Source: Bacillota bacterium (GTDB lineage: Bacteria; Bacillota; Clostridia; Peptostreptococcales; Anaerovoracaceae). Taken from it: DNA of 41,346 bases. Within the stretch, counting starts at the first letter, position 1. Every line of letters starts with the position of its first letter. Below the pieces are notes generated by a model, which saw only the letters and a program-made list of their open reading frames with translations, did no database searches and was not told the DNA's origin. The translations under genes and the position numbers were made by a program. Of this stretch, positions 1 through 7,717 are shown piece by piece. The stretch is from NCBI GenBank assembly GCA_019420305.1, contig JAHZHL010000010.1:1-41346 (forward strand), read 5' to 3'.

Positions 1-169
1 TTTCCAAGGGATAACAAGCTTTTTTATCTAATTAACTGTCAAAGATGGGATTATAGATAAACTCTATGATTTTATATAAATTATTCATTTGATAATAGAT
101 TCGTCTGCTACTAAACTAATATTCAGGTAAAAGCTGCATAAAAAAATTGTATTTTAGGAGGAATGTGAA

Positions 170-886
170 GTGGACGAAAATTTATCCGAAGGAGACAAAC
201 CAGTATGGAGAGGGGAGATGATGCTTGCGTTAGCGGTTATCATAAACAGCTTTGGAGTGGTACTGATGTTGTATTCCGGTGCCGGAATATCTGCCATTTC
301 CAGTGTACCGTTTGCTTTTTCCGAGGTGCTGCCGAATCTCACACTTGGAACATGGACCTATATTTTTCAGGGAATATTGGTTTTTAGTCTGATGATTTTG
401 CGCAAAGGCTTCGTGCCGCAGTATTTGTTTAGTTTTGTGGTAGGATTTGTGTTTGGAGAATTATTGGATATTCATGAACGATGGATCCATATTTTGCCAA
501 GCGACTTGCTTTGGTGTGTGGCATATTTTATTATCAGTTATTTATTGATCAGTTTTGGTATTGCACTCTTGAATCGGTGTTGTTTACCTATTATCCCGAC
601 GGATCTTTTCCCGCGGGAACTGGCTGAGATTACAGGTGTCAGGTATCCGAGAATCAAAATATTATTTGATGTAATTTGTCTGGCAATCACCGCTGGCATG
701 ACGTTTTTCTTTTTGGGGCATTTGAAGGGACTGGGAATCGGGACCATTTTAGCGGCCTTTACGACGGGAAAAGCGGTAGGAATTATGGGAACATGGCTGG
801 ATCGTCGTGTTCAATTTATTTCCTTTTTGACCAAAAAAGAAGGTTTAAATCAAGCTAACTTTAGGAGGAGTCACAATGAAACGTAG
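170..886 (+). CDS. YczE/YyaS/YitT-like integral membrane protein (DUF6198 type)
   Basis: The 238-residue protein is mostly hydrophobic, with about five membrane spans (roughly residues 15-40, 58-75, 82-98, 110-135 and 165-200) separated by short loops. The overall layout, including the segment FTTGKAVGIMGTWLDRR near the end, fits the YczE/YitT family of uncharacterised bacterial membrane proteins. The start is GTG at 170, chosen because AGGAGG lies at 156-161 with good spacing; no in-frame ATG near it is better placed. Its stop overlaps the start of an 11-codon open frame at 876, and the flavoenzyme gene follows 40 bp downstream, so the two are probably co-transcribed. Substrate and role are unknown. 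Family assignment is from overall appearance, not a diagnostic motif. Confidence 0.75.
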   Translation: MDENLSEGDKPVWRGEMMLALAVIINSFGVVLMLYSGAGISAISSVPFAFSEVLPNLTLGTWTYIFQGILVFSLMILRKGFVPQYLFSFVVGFVFGELLDIHERWIHILPSDLLWCVAYFIISYLLISFGIALLNRCCLPIIPTDLFPRELAEITGVRYPRIKILFDVICLAITAGMTFFFLGHLKGLGIGTILAAFTTGKAVGIMGTWLDRRVQFISFLTKKEGLNQANFRRSHNET

Positions 887-911
887 AATTAATAATTTTT
901 TTCAGATGTAG
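876..911 (+). other. 11-codon open frame with strong ribosome site
   Basis: A short frame (MKRRINNFFQM) overlaps the end of the membrane protein gene. It is preceded by AGGAGG at 863-868, one of the best ribosome sites nearby, and its stop is just upstream of the ribosome site of the flavoenzyme gene. It could be a coupling or leader peptide or the stub of a lost gene. There is no direct evidence that it is translated. Confidence 0.3.
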
Positions 912-926
912 GAAAGGAGTAAAGTC

Positions 927-2858
927 ATGAAATTTCCAGCAATGTTTCAGTCAATCAGAATTGGCAATGTTATGATTCCAAACCGCTTTGTCATGCCGCC
1001 TATGGGCAACAACTTCGCAAATACAGACGGAACGCTCAGTGACCGCTCTCTTGCTTACTACGAAGCTCGGGCAAAAGGCGGATTTGGACTGATTACAATA
1101 GAATCTACAGTGGTGTATGAACAGGCGAAAGGCGGCCCGCGCAAGCCCTGCCTGTTTTCGGATGATACGATCCCAAGCTTTCAGAAGGTAGCGGATGCCT
1201 GTCACAACTATGGAGCAAAGGTTTCCATTCAGCTCCAACACGCAGGTCCGGAAGGAAGTACTTCCCTGACAGGGTATCCATTAAAAGCGGCCAGCGCCGT
1301 TCCAGCGGCTTATGGCCGCGAAATACCGGAGGCCATTTCTGCGGAAGAGCTTTATCAGGTAATCGAGTGTTATGGAGACGCGGCGAGAAGGGCGCAGACA
1401 GCTGGAATTGATATGGTGGAAGTTCATTGTGCCCACGGTTATCTGGTCAGCACGTTTATCTCTGAGCGAACCAACCATCGAACCGATGAATTCGGAGGGT
1501 GCTTTGAAAACCGGATGCGCCTGCCGCGCCTGATTATCGAAAACATCCGGCGTAAAACCGGAGGCAATCTGCCTATCCTGTGCCGGATCAATGCCAGCGA
1601 TGAGGTGGAAGGCGGTCAAAGCGTTCAGGACGCCGCCGCTGTCGCCGCGTATTTGGAGCGGGAATGCGGTGCGGACGCGCTCCATGTGACGCGTTCTGTT
1701 CACCTTCACGATGAATTTATGTGGGCGCCTGGCATTACACATGGAGGTTTTAACGCTGATCTGGTCAGTGAGATCAAGCGGGCAGTTTCGGTTCCTGTTA
1801 TCGCAGTCGGCAGATTTACAGAACCGCAATATGCAGAACTTCTGGTAAAACAGGGACGCGCGGATCTTATCGCGTTCGGGCGGCAGAGTATTGCTGATCC
1901 GGAACTTCCCAACAAAGCCCGGCTTGGAATACTGGAGGAGTTGATCCCTTGTATTGGGTGTCTGCTGGGATGTGTCCCCAATATGTTTGCCGGAAAACCA
2001 ATTACTTGCGCGCTCAATCCTTGTGTTGGAAGAGAAAGGGAAATGACATTGGCTAAGACCCAAAAGCGCATTGTGGTAGTTGGCGGCGGACCTGCCGGAC
2101 TGTATGCCGCGTGGGCATGCGCGGTTCGCGGGCATAAGGTTACATTGTTTGAAAAGAATCGGGAACTGGGAGGCAGTTTCCGCATTGCTTCGTATCCTAC
2201 GGGAAAGGGTCAGATTTCCGCCGCTATCCGCGCGATGATTGTAAGATGTAAAAATGTCGGTGTTGAAATAAGACTCAATACAGAGGCAACACTTGAATCC
2301 ATTCATTTGAACGAGCCGGACGCAGTTGTGGTGGCAACTGGTTCGATTCCCTTGCGGCCGCCTATTCCGGGCTTGTCAGACTGCGGCTGCATAACGGCTC
2401 AGGATATGCTTGAGGGAAAAGCGGAGATCGGGAAGAACGTACTTGTCGCCGGCGGCGGAATGATTGGCTGTGAAGCGGCGGAATATCTGGCAGAGCGGGG
2501 TCATCAAGTAACCATTGTAGAGATGAAGTCCGTAATCGCGGAAGATGTCGCCCCGGAGCACAAACGGTATATGTTTGAGAATTTTGAACGGAACCATGTG
2601 AAGCTTTATGCGAATGCCCAAATTACACAGTTCTATCAAGATGGTGTGTCGTGCATAATAAAAGATGGGGAACCGATCGCTCTAAGAGGCTACGATACTA
2701 TTCTATTAGCTATGGGAACGCGTGCTTTTAACCCATTTGCGGAAGCAGCATCAGACGCCGAGCAACGATTTTTTGTAATTGGTGAAGCTTTGAATTCTCC
2801 GGGAAACGTAGTTACTGTGACAACCGATGCGCTGAATTTTGCTCTGGAAGTCCGGTAA
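927..2858 (+). CDS. NADH:flavin oxidoreductase of the 2,4-dienoyl-CoA / enoate reductase family (FMN, 4Fe-4S, FAD)
   Basis: The 643-residue protein has the full three-part layout of this family. An old-yellow-enzyme TIM barrel (about 1-340) carries HCAHGYL and the typical RTDEFGG motif. A 4Fe-4S cysteine cluster follows at C342, C345, C349 and C361. Then come an FAD-binding Rossmann motif GGGPAG at 386-391 and an NAD(P)H-binding GGGMIG at 509-514. Such enzymes reduce activated C=C bonds in anaerobes; relatives include BaiCD/BaiH of bile-acid 7-dehydroxylation, 2-enoate reductase and dienoyl-CoA reductase. Length is normal for the family (about 640-670). AAAGGAG sits just before ATG 927. The substrate cannot be told from sequence, and no other bai-type gene is nearby, so a bile-acid role is not supported. 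Confidence 0.93.
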   Translation: MKFPAMFQSIRIGNVMIPNRFVMPPMGNNFANTDGTLSDRSLAYYEARAKGGFGLITIESTVVYEQAKGGPRKPCLFSDDTIPSFQKVADACHNYGAKVSIQLQHAGPEGSTSLTGYPLKAASAVPAAYGREIPEAISAEELYQVIECYGDAARRAQTAGIDMVEVHCAHGYLVSTFISERTNHRTDEFGGCFENRMRLPRLIIENIRRKTGGNLPILCRINASDEVEGGQSVQDAAAVAAYLERECGADALHVTRSVHLHDEFMWAPGITHGGFNADLVSEIKRAVSVPVIAVGRFTEPQYAELLVKQGRADLIAFGRQSIADPELPNKARLGILEELIPCIGCLLGCVPNMFAGKPITCALNPCVGREREMTLAKTQKRIVVVGGGPAGLYAAWACAVRGHKVTLFEKNRELGGSFRIASYPTGKGQISAAIRAMIVRCKNVGVEIRLNTEATLESIHLNEPDAVVVATGSIPLRPPIPGLSDCGCITAQDMLEGKAEIGKNVLVAGGGMIGCEAAEYLAERGHQVTIVEMKSVIAEDVAPEHKRYMFENFERNHVKLYANAQITQFYQDGVSCIIKDGEPIALRGYDTILLAMGTRAFNPFAEAASDAEQRFFVIGEALNSPGNVVTVTTDALNFALEVR

Positions 2859-2896
2859 TCGTGATATTTTATAAAACTGCTGAATTTTAATATGAA

Positions 2897-2972
2897 CGCT
2901 CGAATAATATCCTCTTTACTCGCGTTATTCGAGCGCAAATTCAATCGTAAAAAAATACGATTGAATTTGCGC
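2897..2972. repeat. Two overlapping hairpins sharing three bases
   Basis: The first inverted repeat pairs CGCTCGAATAA (2897-2907) with TTATTCGAGCG (2925-2935), 11 perfect bp. The second pairs 2933-2949 with 2956-2972, 17 perfect bp around a loop of six A. The arms share GCG at 2933-2935, so the two stems compete at their base. The second has no T run after it on the plus strand and is not a standard terminator. It might end the upstream operon, or be a remnant of a mobile-element end. Confidence 0.7.
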
Positions 2973-2989
2973 TTGTGATTGAGTATAAT
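2961..2989 (+). promoter_or_regulatory. Sigma-A type promoter
   Basis: TTGAAT at 2961-2966 and TATAAT at 2984-2989 are separated by 17 nt. The -35 box lies in the right arm of the long hairpin. The first coding sequence downstream is the DUF3795 pseudogene, so this may be an orphan promoter left after gene decay. Confidence 0.5.
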
Positions 2990-3141
2990 TTTAAACATAT
3001 TTGAGGGTCGAATTGAAGTTAGTTCACCGGGAGGGCTTCCCGGAGGAATCTGAGAAGAGGAATCTCTTTCCGGGAAATTTTCCGTTGAGATCCTGAGCTT
3101 GGCGAAAATGCGGACGCTAACAGGCTGGACAGGAAACGGCG

Positions 3142-3358
3142 GCTCAGATACTGCGGGCTGGATTGTGAGAAATGCGACGCCTATATCGCGACGGTCAATG
3201 ACGATCAGGCTTTGCGTGAGAAAACAGCCAATTATGGGCGGAGTTAAATAACGCTCCCATTTTGCCACTTGCGGTGATTGTCCTGAATTAGAAACATGTT
3301 CAACAGTCGGAGCCGTCATCGACCCCCCCCTTCTGTTTTGGAGAATTTGAAAGGATAA
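3142..3358 (+). pseudogene. Remnant of a DUF3795 cysteine-rich protein gene
   Basis: Translation from 3142 gives RYCGLDCEKCDAYIATVNDD and continues QALREKTA, the typical N-terminus of DUF3795 proteins. One base is then missing near 3230, after which the frame reads LWAELNNAPI. An internal stretch normally carrying more cysteines is absent, and the frame jumps to FATCGDCPELETCSTVGAVI, the family C-terminus. A run of eight C at 3333-3340 breaks the frame again, after which SVLENLKG and a stop at 3356-3358 complete the usual ending. There is no clear start codon. Two frame breaks plus an internal deletion make this a dead gene rather than a simple sequencing error. The function of the family is not known. 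Confidence 0.75.
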
Positions 3359-3433
3359 TGGAGCGGCGAAATGCATAGGTATCCGGTCATAGGAATAAAA
3401 ATTTAACCAAATTCTTACAGATATCCCTGGAAG

Positions 3434-3614
3434 GTGTCCAATTTTTAAAATTTCCTCCATTTGGACACGTTTTTTGAGGAAGCCCGTCTGGCAGAGGGGG
3501 AATTCTTTCGCCAAACAGCCCGTAATCGCCTCAAACAGGCAGAAAAAAACGGGGGATAAATATACAGGCACTAAAAAACGTGTCTAAAATCGAAGTGATT
3601 TGCAAATTGGACAC
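3434..3614. repeat. Repeated TTGGACAC / GTGTCCAA motifs
   Basis: GTGTCCAA at 3434-3441 faces TTGGACAC at 3461-3468, and a second pair is GTGTCTAA at 3580-3587 facing TTGGACAC at 3607-3614. The two right-hand copies continue similarly (a T run, then GAGGA or GAAAGGA), so they are also direct repeats about 146 bp apart. Between them is an open stretch reading ARLAEGEFFRQTARNRLKQA that I cannot identify. They may be ends of a small lost element. No transposase is present. Confidence 0.45.
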
Positions 3615-3705
3615 TTTTTGAAAGGATGCCGGAGAGACCTGTATGCGTTAAGTTTTAATCCGTTAAATGATGGAAATATTGATTCGCAGAAAAGGAGATG
3701 GAGCA

Positions 3706-4338
3706 ATGGCCTTTGATTATAAGAAAGAATACAAGGAATTTTATATGCCGAAAAATAAGCCGTCTATCGTCATAGTGCCGGATATGAACTTTATAGCGGT
3801 GAGAGGCCAGGGCGATCCGAATGCGGAGGATGGTGAGTACAAGCAGTCCATCGGGCTTTTGTATGGCATTGCCTTTACCATCAAGATGAGTAAAAAAGGC
3901 GATCATCGGATTGAAGGGTATTTTGATTATGTGGTGCCTCCGCTGGAGGGCTTTTGGTGGCAGGAAGGGATAGCGGGCATCGACTATGCGCACAAGGAAA
4001 GGTTCCAGTGGATCTCGGTCATTCGGCTGCCCGATTTTGTCGCCAAGGAAGATTTTGACTGGGCGGTTGAAGAAGCCACAAGGAAAAAGAAAACGGATTA
4101 CTCAAAGGTGGAGTTTTTCACTTATGACGAAGGCTTGTGTGTACAGTGCATGCACATCGGCCCATACGACGATGAACCCAAGACGATTGCGCGTATGCAT
4201 GCGTTTATGGAACAGGAAGGGTACGCGCTGGATATTACCGATCAGCGTATGCACCATGAAATCTATCTTTCCGATGCAAGAAGGGTGGCGCCAGAGAAGC
4301 GGAAAACCGTGATTCGGCATCCGATAAGGAAGGTGTGA
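3706..4338 (+). CDS. GyrI-like small-molecule-binding domain protein
   Basis: A 210-residue protein beginning MAFDYKKEYKEFYMPKNK, matching the usual N-terminus of stand-alone GyrI-like (SHV-fold) proteins; the segment FIAVRGQGDPN is typical of the group. Later motifs GYFDYVVPPLEGFWW, FDWAVEEATRKKK and MHIGPYDDEP are the expected ligand-pocket and strand segments. The family binds small hydrophobic ligands and is related to the effector domains of BmrR/TipA-type regulators; here there is no DNA-binding domain. The frame is open from 3667, but ATG 3706 has AAAGGAG at 3691 and fits the family N-terminus better. The GNAT gene follows after 10 bp, suggesting one transcript. Confidence 0.88.
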   Translation: MAFDYKKEYKEFYMPKNKPSIVIVPDMNFIAVRGQGDPNAEDGEYKQSIGLLYGIAFTIKMSKKGDHRIEGYFDYVVPPLEGFWWQEGIAGIDYAHKERFQWISVIRLPDFVAKEDFDWAVEEATRKKKTDYSKVEFFTYDEGLCVQCMHIGPYDDEPKTIARMHAFMEQEGYALDITDQRMHHEIYLSDARRVAPEKRKTVIRHPIRKV

Positions 4339-4348
4339 GGAGAATCAA

Positions 4349-4885
4349 ATGGAAATCAGACGAATGCGTCCAGGTGACAGCCGAATGGTCATCAGCAGGA
4401 TCTATGAAGAAAGTTGGAAAAGCGCGTATAAGGGAATTGTCCCGCAGACCTATCTGGATTCGATCCCAAAAGGGCGCTGGGCGCCGTGTTTGGATCAGCC
4501 GGATTGGCATACGCTGATCTGCATCGAAGGAGGCCATATTATTGGAACAACAAGCTTCTGCAAGTCCCGATTTGAACAGTTTGCATCATGGGGAGAGATT
4601 ATATCCCTCTACCTTCTGCCCCAATATGTAGGCAGGGGATATGGCAAAGCCCTGCTGAAAGCCGCGATTCGTGAATTGAAAGAAATGGGGTTTCACGATG
4701 TTTTCCTGTGGGTGTTGGAGGAAAACCATCGTGCGCGACTGTTTTATGAGAAAATGAGATTCTTGTTTTCCGGCAATTTTATGGAGGATTCGATTGGTGG
4801 AAAAACTTTGCGGGAAGTGCAGTATACGTATTCTCCGGATCTCTCTGGCAGTGCAGAACGCGAACTTTGCCGTCAAGATGTATGA
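4349..4885 (+). CDS. GNAT family N-acetyltransferase
   Basis: The 178-residue protein has the GNAT fold order: MEIRRMRPGDS start, a central strand IISLYLLPQYVGRGYGKALL carrying the acetyl-CoA pyrophosphate loop (VGRGYGKA, about residues 92-99), and the C-terminal ENHRARLFYEKMRF motif. It would transfer an acetyl group from acetyl-CoA to an amine; the substrate is unknown. GAGGAG precedes ATG 4349. The natural family ending is REVQYTY. The final residues after that come from a junction with the tail of another GNAT gene (see 4842-4949), so the extreme C-terminus is probably a product of rearrangement but should not affect the fold. Confidence 0.9.
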   Translation: MEIRRMRPGDSRMVISRIYEESWKSAYKGIVPQTYLDSIPKGRWAPCLDQPDWHTLICIEGGHIIGTTSFCKSRFEQFASWGEIISLYLLPQYVGRGYGKALLKAAIRELKEMGFHDVFLWVLEENHRARLFYEKMRFLFSGNFMEDSIGGKTLREVQYTYSPDLSGSAERELCRQDV

Positions 4886-4949
4886 AAAAGTCGGATTCAA
4901 GGCAATGGAAGAAACCGCGCAGAAATGTATTATGGTGCGTAAATTATGA
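4842..4949 (+). pseudogene. C-terminal relic of a second GNAT acetyltransferase
   Basis: In the +1 frame relative to the upstream GNAT gene, the DNA reads SLAVQNANFAVKMYEKVGFK and on to MVRKL with a stop at 4947-4949. This is the standard GNAT C-terminal motif (N-x-x-A-x-x-x-Y-x-K-x-G-F) and a natural ending. It has no N-terminal part, so it is the tail of a deleted paralogue now fused to the end of the intact gene. Confidence 0.7.
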
Positions 4950-5030
4950 AGGGGAGAGGCAGGCACTTTTGAAATGGGCAAGGTCTGTTCGCTCCGGATT
5001 CCACAATTAGGAACGTTGTGATGTGTTTCA

Positions 5031-5579
5031 ATGGATTATGAAGAATTTTTATGGGCGATTGGGGACACATCAACGTTTTCGTTACTGAAAAGGGCCTTTG
5101 AATCAGGAAGGTCTCTTGGCGATTCGATGAACAGAAAGCTTCTCAGAGATTTCCGTCTGGATATGTTGGTAGGAGGAATGCCTCAGGCAGTAAATAAATA
5201 TATTCAGACAAATAATTTTAGAAAAGTAGATCGAATAAAGCGAGATATTCTGAGTTTATATACAGATGATTTTAAGAAAATAGATCCAACAGGAAAATTG
5301 TCCTATTTGTTTGATGCGATTCCTGCCCAGCTCAATAAAAACGCAGCCAGATATCAGGTTTCCAGTGTTTTAAAAGATGAAAGAGCGGAAAGCGTCTTAG
5401 AATTGATCGCGGAATTGAAGGATTCGAAAACCGTCTTAGTTTCTTATCATGCCAATGATCCCAATTATAATCAGGAAATGAGCCAGAAGGCAAGGCTGCT
5501 TTCTGGCTTTTTTCGAGTAGCATACGGAGCGGAAACAAGTTCCCGCAAACAGGTAGCGGCGGTCTATTTGCGGGGATAA
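5031..5579 (+). pseudogene. Internal fragment of an AAA/DUF4143-type ATPase
   Basis: The first 150 or so residues (PLDYEEFLW-like start MDYEEFLWAIGD, then DFRLDMLVGGMPQAVNKYI and LFDAIPAQLNKNAARYQVSS) match the middle of the DUF4143 family of ATP-binding proteins. The N-terminal Walker A and B part and the C-terminal nuclease-like part are absent. After HANDPN the sequence no longer resembles the family, and a rho-independent terminator lies inside this last part (5481-5513), so the tail is foreign DNA read through by chance. The frame overlaps the convergent regulator gene by 16 bp. A truncated pseudogene is the best reading; a short expressed protein cannot be excluded. Confidence 0.7.
5481..5513 (+). 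terminator. Rho-independent terminator inside the ATPase fragment frame
   Basis: AGCCAGAA (5481-5488) pairs with TTCTGGCT (5501-5508), followed by a run of six T (5508-5513). It is oriented for plus-strand transcription, which suggests that the real end of transcription lies within the nominal open frame. Confidence 0.65.
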
Positions 5580-5944
5580 TCGTCTTTGCCAGAATCTTTT
5601 TCTACATCCATTTTATCCAGACAGGCAAAGAGGAACGCTTCAATGGATTTAGCCGCAAGAGCCCTGTTCTCCTCGGAAAGATCGAAAAACCAATCGAGGA
5701 ACTGCGTTAGAGAAAATGCCGCCTGGATTTCCTCTTCGGAAAACGAAAGCAGGGAAAGTGGATCGACACCCAGTTTTTCCGCGATTAATTCGACTGTAGC
5801 GAGGGTGGGATTGCTCTTTCCCTTCAGGATGTCCTGCAAAGAGGATCGGGAAATGGAAAGTTCCTCTGCGAATTCAGTAAGAGAATGATTACTGCGTTCA
5901 AAGATTGTCTTCATATTAACTGCAAAATTTTCGCGAAGATTCAT
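5564..5944 (-). CDS. XRE family helix-turn-helix transcriptional regulator
   Basis: The 126-residue protein has a classic Cro/C1-type DNA-binding domain near the N-terminus: LTEFAEELSISRSSLQDILK followed by GKSNPTLATVELIAEKLGV. The remaining half is helical (SLTQFLDWFFDLSEENRALA) and may serve dimerisation. An in-frame ATG exists at 5950, but GGAGG lies only one base before it; the second ATG (5944) has seven bases of spacing and is preferred. It is transcribed divergently from the phosphatase gene, and a small palindrome overlaps its putative -10 box, so autoregulation is plausible. Target genes are not evident. Confidence 0.88.
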   Translation of the reverse strand: MNLRENFAVNMKTIFERSNHSLTEFAEELSISRSSLQDILKGKSNPTLATVELIAEKLGVDPLSLLSFSEEEIQAAFSLTQFLDWFFDLSEENRALAAKSIEAFLFACLDKMDVEKDSGKDDYPRK

Positions 5945-5958
5945 AAACATTCCTCCAT

Positions 5959-5997
5959 TACTATTTTATAGTAGATGGATCCAACCAAAAATGACAG
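5959..5997 (-). promoter_or_regulatory. Putative promoter and operator of the XRE gene
   Basis: On the minus strand a weak -35 CTGTCA (5992-5997) and -10 TACTAT (5968-5973) are separated by 18 nt. The perfect inverted repeat TACTAT-TTT-ATAGTA at 5959-5973 covers the -10 box. This is a natural place for the regulator to bind its own promoter, but binding is inferred. Confidence 0.35.
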
Positions 5998-6042
5998 GCT
6001 GAAATACTGGTATTTCGTACCGATATACTGGCCGCCAGACCT

Positions 6043-6071
6043 TTTACAAACAATAAAGAACACAGTATAAT
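6043..6071 (+). promoter_or_regulatory. Sigma-A type promoter of the HAD phosphatase gene
   Basis: TTTACA at 6043-6048 and a perfect TATAAT at 6066-6071 are separated by 17 nt, about 30 bp before the ATG of the downstream gene. Confidence 0.65.
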
Positions 6072-6102
6072 ATTAGGAAAGGGGCGCGAAAGGAATGAAA
6101 TC

Positions 6103-6801
6103 ATGATTCGGACTGTTTTATTTGATGTAGATAATACATTGTTGGATTTTAGCAAGGCAGAGAAAAACGCCCTGACAAAGACGTTACGGCAGTTAGGGAT
6201 TGAGCCAGGGGAAACGATCCTGGAAAGATATAGTGAGTTGAATCTGGCGCAATGGAAGCTGCTGGAGCAGGGCAAGTTAAGCCGGGGCGAAGTGAAAGTC
6301 AGGAGATACCGCCTGCTGTTTGAGGAAATCGGCGCGGACTGCTCACCGGAAAAGGCGGCGCGGATTTATGAGGAACTTTTGGGAATCGGCCACTTTTTCA
6401 TGGAAGGGGCGGAGGAACTGTTGGAGGAATTGTATCAAAAGTACAATTTATATCTGGTAACCAATGGAACGGCGGCGGTTCAGAGGAGCAGGCTTAAAAG
6501 CGCGGGCCTGAAAAAATATGTTCAGGGAATTTTTATTTCCGAAGAAATGGGCAGCAATAAACCGGCAAAAGAATATTTTGATCGCTGCTTTGGACAGATC
6601 CCCGGGTTTCGGAAAGAGGAAACTGTGATCATCGGAGACAGCCTTACATCGGATATTCAAGGCGGGAAAAACGCGGGGATCCGGACGATTTGGTTCAACC
6701 CCGGCAGGCTGCCTAATGACAGCGGTCCGGCCGCGGATTACGAAATCGCAAGCCTTAGGGAAATAGGGCCGCTGCTGCGCGAGATATCGAAAGCAGAATA
6801 A
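6103..6801 (+). CDS. yjjG: HAD superfamily YjjG-type (non-canonical pyrimidine) nucleotidase
   Basis: The 232-residue protein has all HAD motifs: DVDNTLLDF with nucleophile D8 and D10, the T in LVTNG at 120, the lysine in SNKPAKEYF, and IIGDSLTSDI with acidic residues around 179-184. The cap domain is helical and lies between motifs I and II. DNTLLDF at the start and GDSLTSDI are characteristic of the YjjG group, which removes phosphate from non-canonical pyrimidine nucleotides as a house-cleaning function. Length matches the family (about 225-235). A well-formed promoter lies just upstream. Exact substrate is not certain, as HAD enzymes are promiscuous. Confidence 0.88.
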   Translation: MIRTVLFDVDNTLLDFSKAEKNALTKTLRQLGIEPGETILERYSELNLAQWKLLEQGKLSRGEVKVRRYRLLFEEIGADCSPEKAARIYEELLGIGHFFMEGAEELLEELYQKYNLYLVTNGTAAVQRSRLKSAGLKKYVQGIFISEEMGSNKPAKEYFDRCFGQIPGFRKEETVIIGDSLTSDIQGGKNAGIRTIWFNPGRLPNDSGPAADYEIASLREIGPLLREISKAE

Positions 6802-6896
6802 CTGTTTGGCAGAGTACAAAATTTCCGGTATAAAGACAGCATTCACCGCATAAGGTAGAAAGCGGGAAGCATTGTGAAAGAGAAAGGGGGCAGGTT

Positions 6897-7589
6897 ATGG
6901 GAAGCGCGCTGAAACTTGTGATCGCAGGTATCCTTTCCGTTACGGCCGCCGCGTCGTGGTTTGCTCTGGTAAGTGCTGCTCCAGTCCAGGGAGAGACCGT
7001 GTATTATAAAGCAGGATTTTCCTACGGGCCGGTTGACGCTTCTGTCCGATCGCGCATTGAAGGAAAGTCCTACCGAAAAAACAGTAATATCGCGCTGGAT
7101 GAGCTTCGCTATGTGCGGGTTTTGTACTGTGGATTTGACGGGGAAACGAAGGCTGGAGAATTGATTGTCAATCAAGAAATTGCCGAAGATACAGTAGAAA
7201 TTTTTTATGATCTTTATCAGCATCCGTATCCAATCCAGGAGATTTCTCTCATTGACAAATATGATGCTGACGATGAACGGTCCATGCGGGCTAACAATAC
7301 ATCGGCCTTTAATTATCGGTCCATTTCCGGGAGCAGTACCCTTTCCAAACACGCTTACGGCATGGCGATTGATCTGAATCCGCGGATCAATCCGTATGTG
7401 AAGGGAACTGTAATCCAACCGGAGAACGGCAGCGCTTACACACAGAGGGATCCGCGAAAGTGCGAGGGAAAATACCGGGAGCAGATGATACAGAGAGGGG
7501 ACTATGTTTATCGGCTTTTTCAGGAGCATGGCTTTACATGGGGAGGTGACTGGAAGGACCTCAAAGATTATCAGCACTTTGAAAAGTAA
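6897..7589 (+). CDS. Secreted or anchored M15-family peptidase (D-alanyl-D-alanine carboxypeptidase-like)
   Basis: A 230-residue protein with an N-terminal hydrophobic segment (about residues 5-24) acting as signal peptide or anchor. The C-terminal half carries the M15 zinc site: SKHAYGMAIDLNP supplies H152 and D159, and DYQHFE near the end supplies H227, after the typical GGDWKD. This is the M15C/VanY-like subfamily that trims D-Ala-D-Ala or L-Ala-D-Glu bonds in cell-wall peptides. The N-terminal segment between about 30 and 110 has no identified domain. AAAGGGGG precedes ATG 6897. It probably acts outside the membrane in peptidoglycan turnover. Confidence 0.87.
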   Translation: MGSALKLVIAGILSVTAAASWFALVSAAPVQGETVYYKAGFSYGPVDASVRSRIEGKSYRKNSNIALDELRYVRVLYCGFDGETKAGELIVNQEIAEDTVEIFYDLYQHPYPIQEISLIDKYDADDERSMRANNTSAFNYRSISGSSTLSKHAYGMAIDLNPRINPYVKGTVIQPENGSAYTQRDPRKCEGKYREQMIQRGDYVYRLFQEHGFTWGGDWKDLKDYQHFEK

Positions 7590-7717
7590 AAAGCCCGCCG
7601 CGGCGTTTTGGCATATGCTGTAGGATTCTGCGGATTTTTCGGGGACAAATCAAAATGGCCTGCCCCACTGAATATGGTAAGATATAGAAAGAAATTTACA
7701 CAGAATGGGGGAATTTT

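Noticed and set aside
1..169. Promoter upstream of the first gene
   Set aside because: Several AT-rich -10-like words exist, but none has a matching -35 at 16-18 nt; I cannot support one.
1281..2306. Long minus-strand open frame (341 codons)
   Set aside because: It lies wholly antisense to the flavoenzyme gene, has no family motifs and no ribosome site; it is a shadow of the GC-rich codons of the real gene.
927..2858. Bile-acid 7-dehydroxylation gene (baiCD or baiH)
   Set aside because: The family match is general; no other bai-type gene is present, so a bile-acid role is not supported.
2690..3571. Minus-strand open frame of 293 codons over the intergenic region
   Set aside because: It overlaps the DUF3795 relic and the end of the flavoenzyme gene in antisense, with no recognisable domain. 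The plus-strand relic explains the region better.
7590..7620. Terminator after the M15 peptidase gene
   Set aside because: The CGCCGCGGCG palindrome has no loop and only a short T run, so it is not a convincing terminator.
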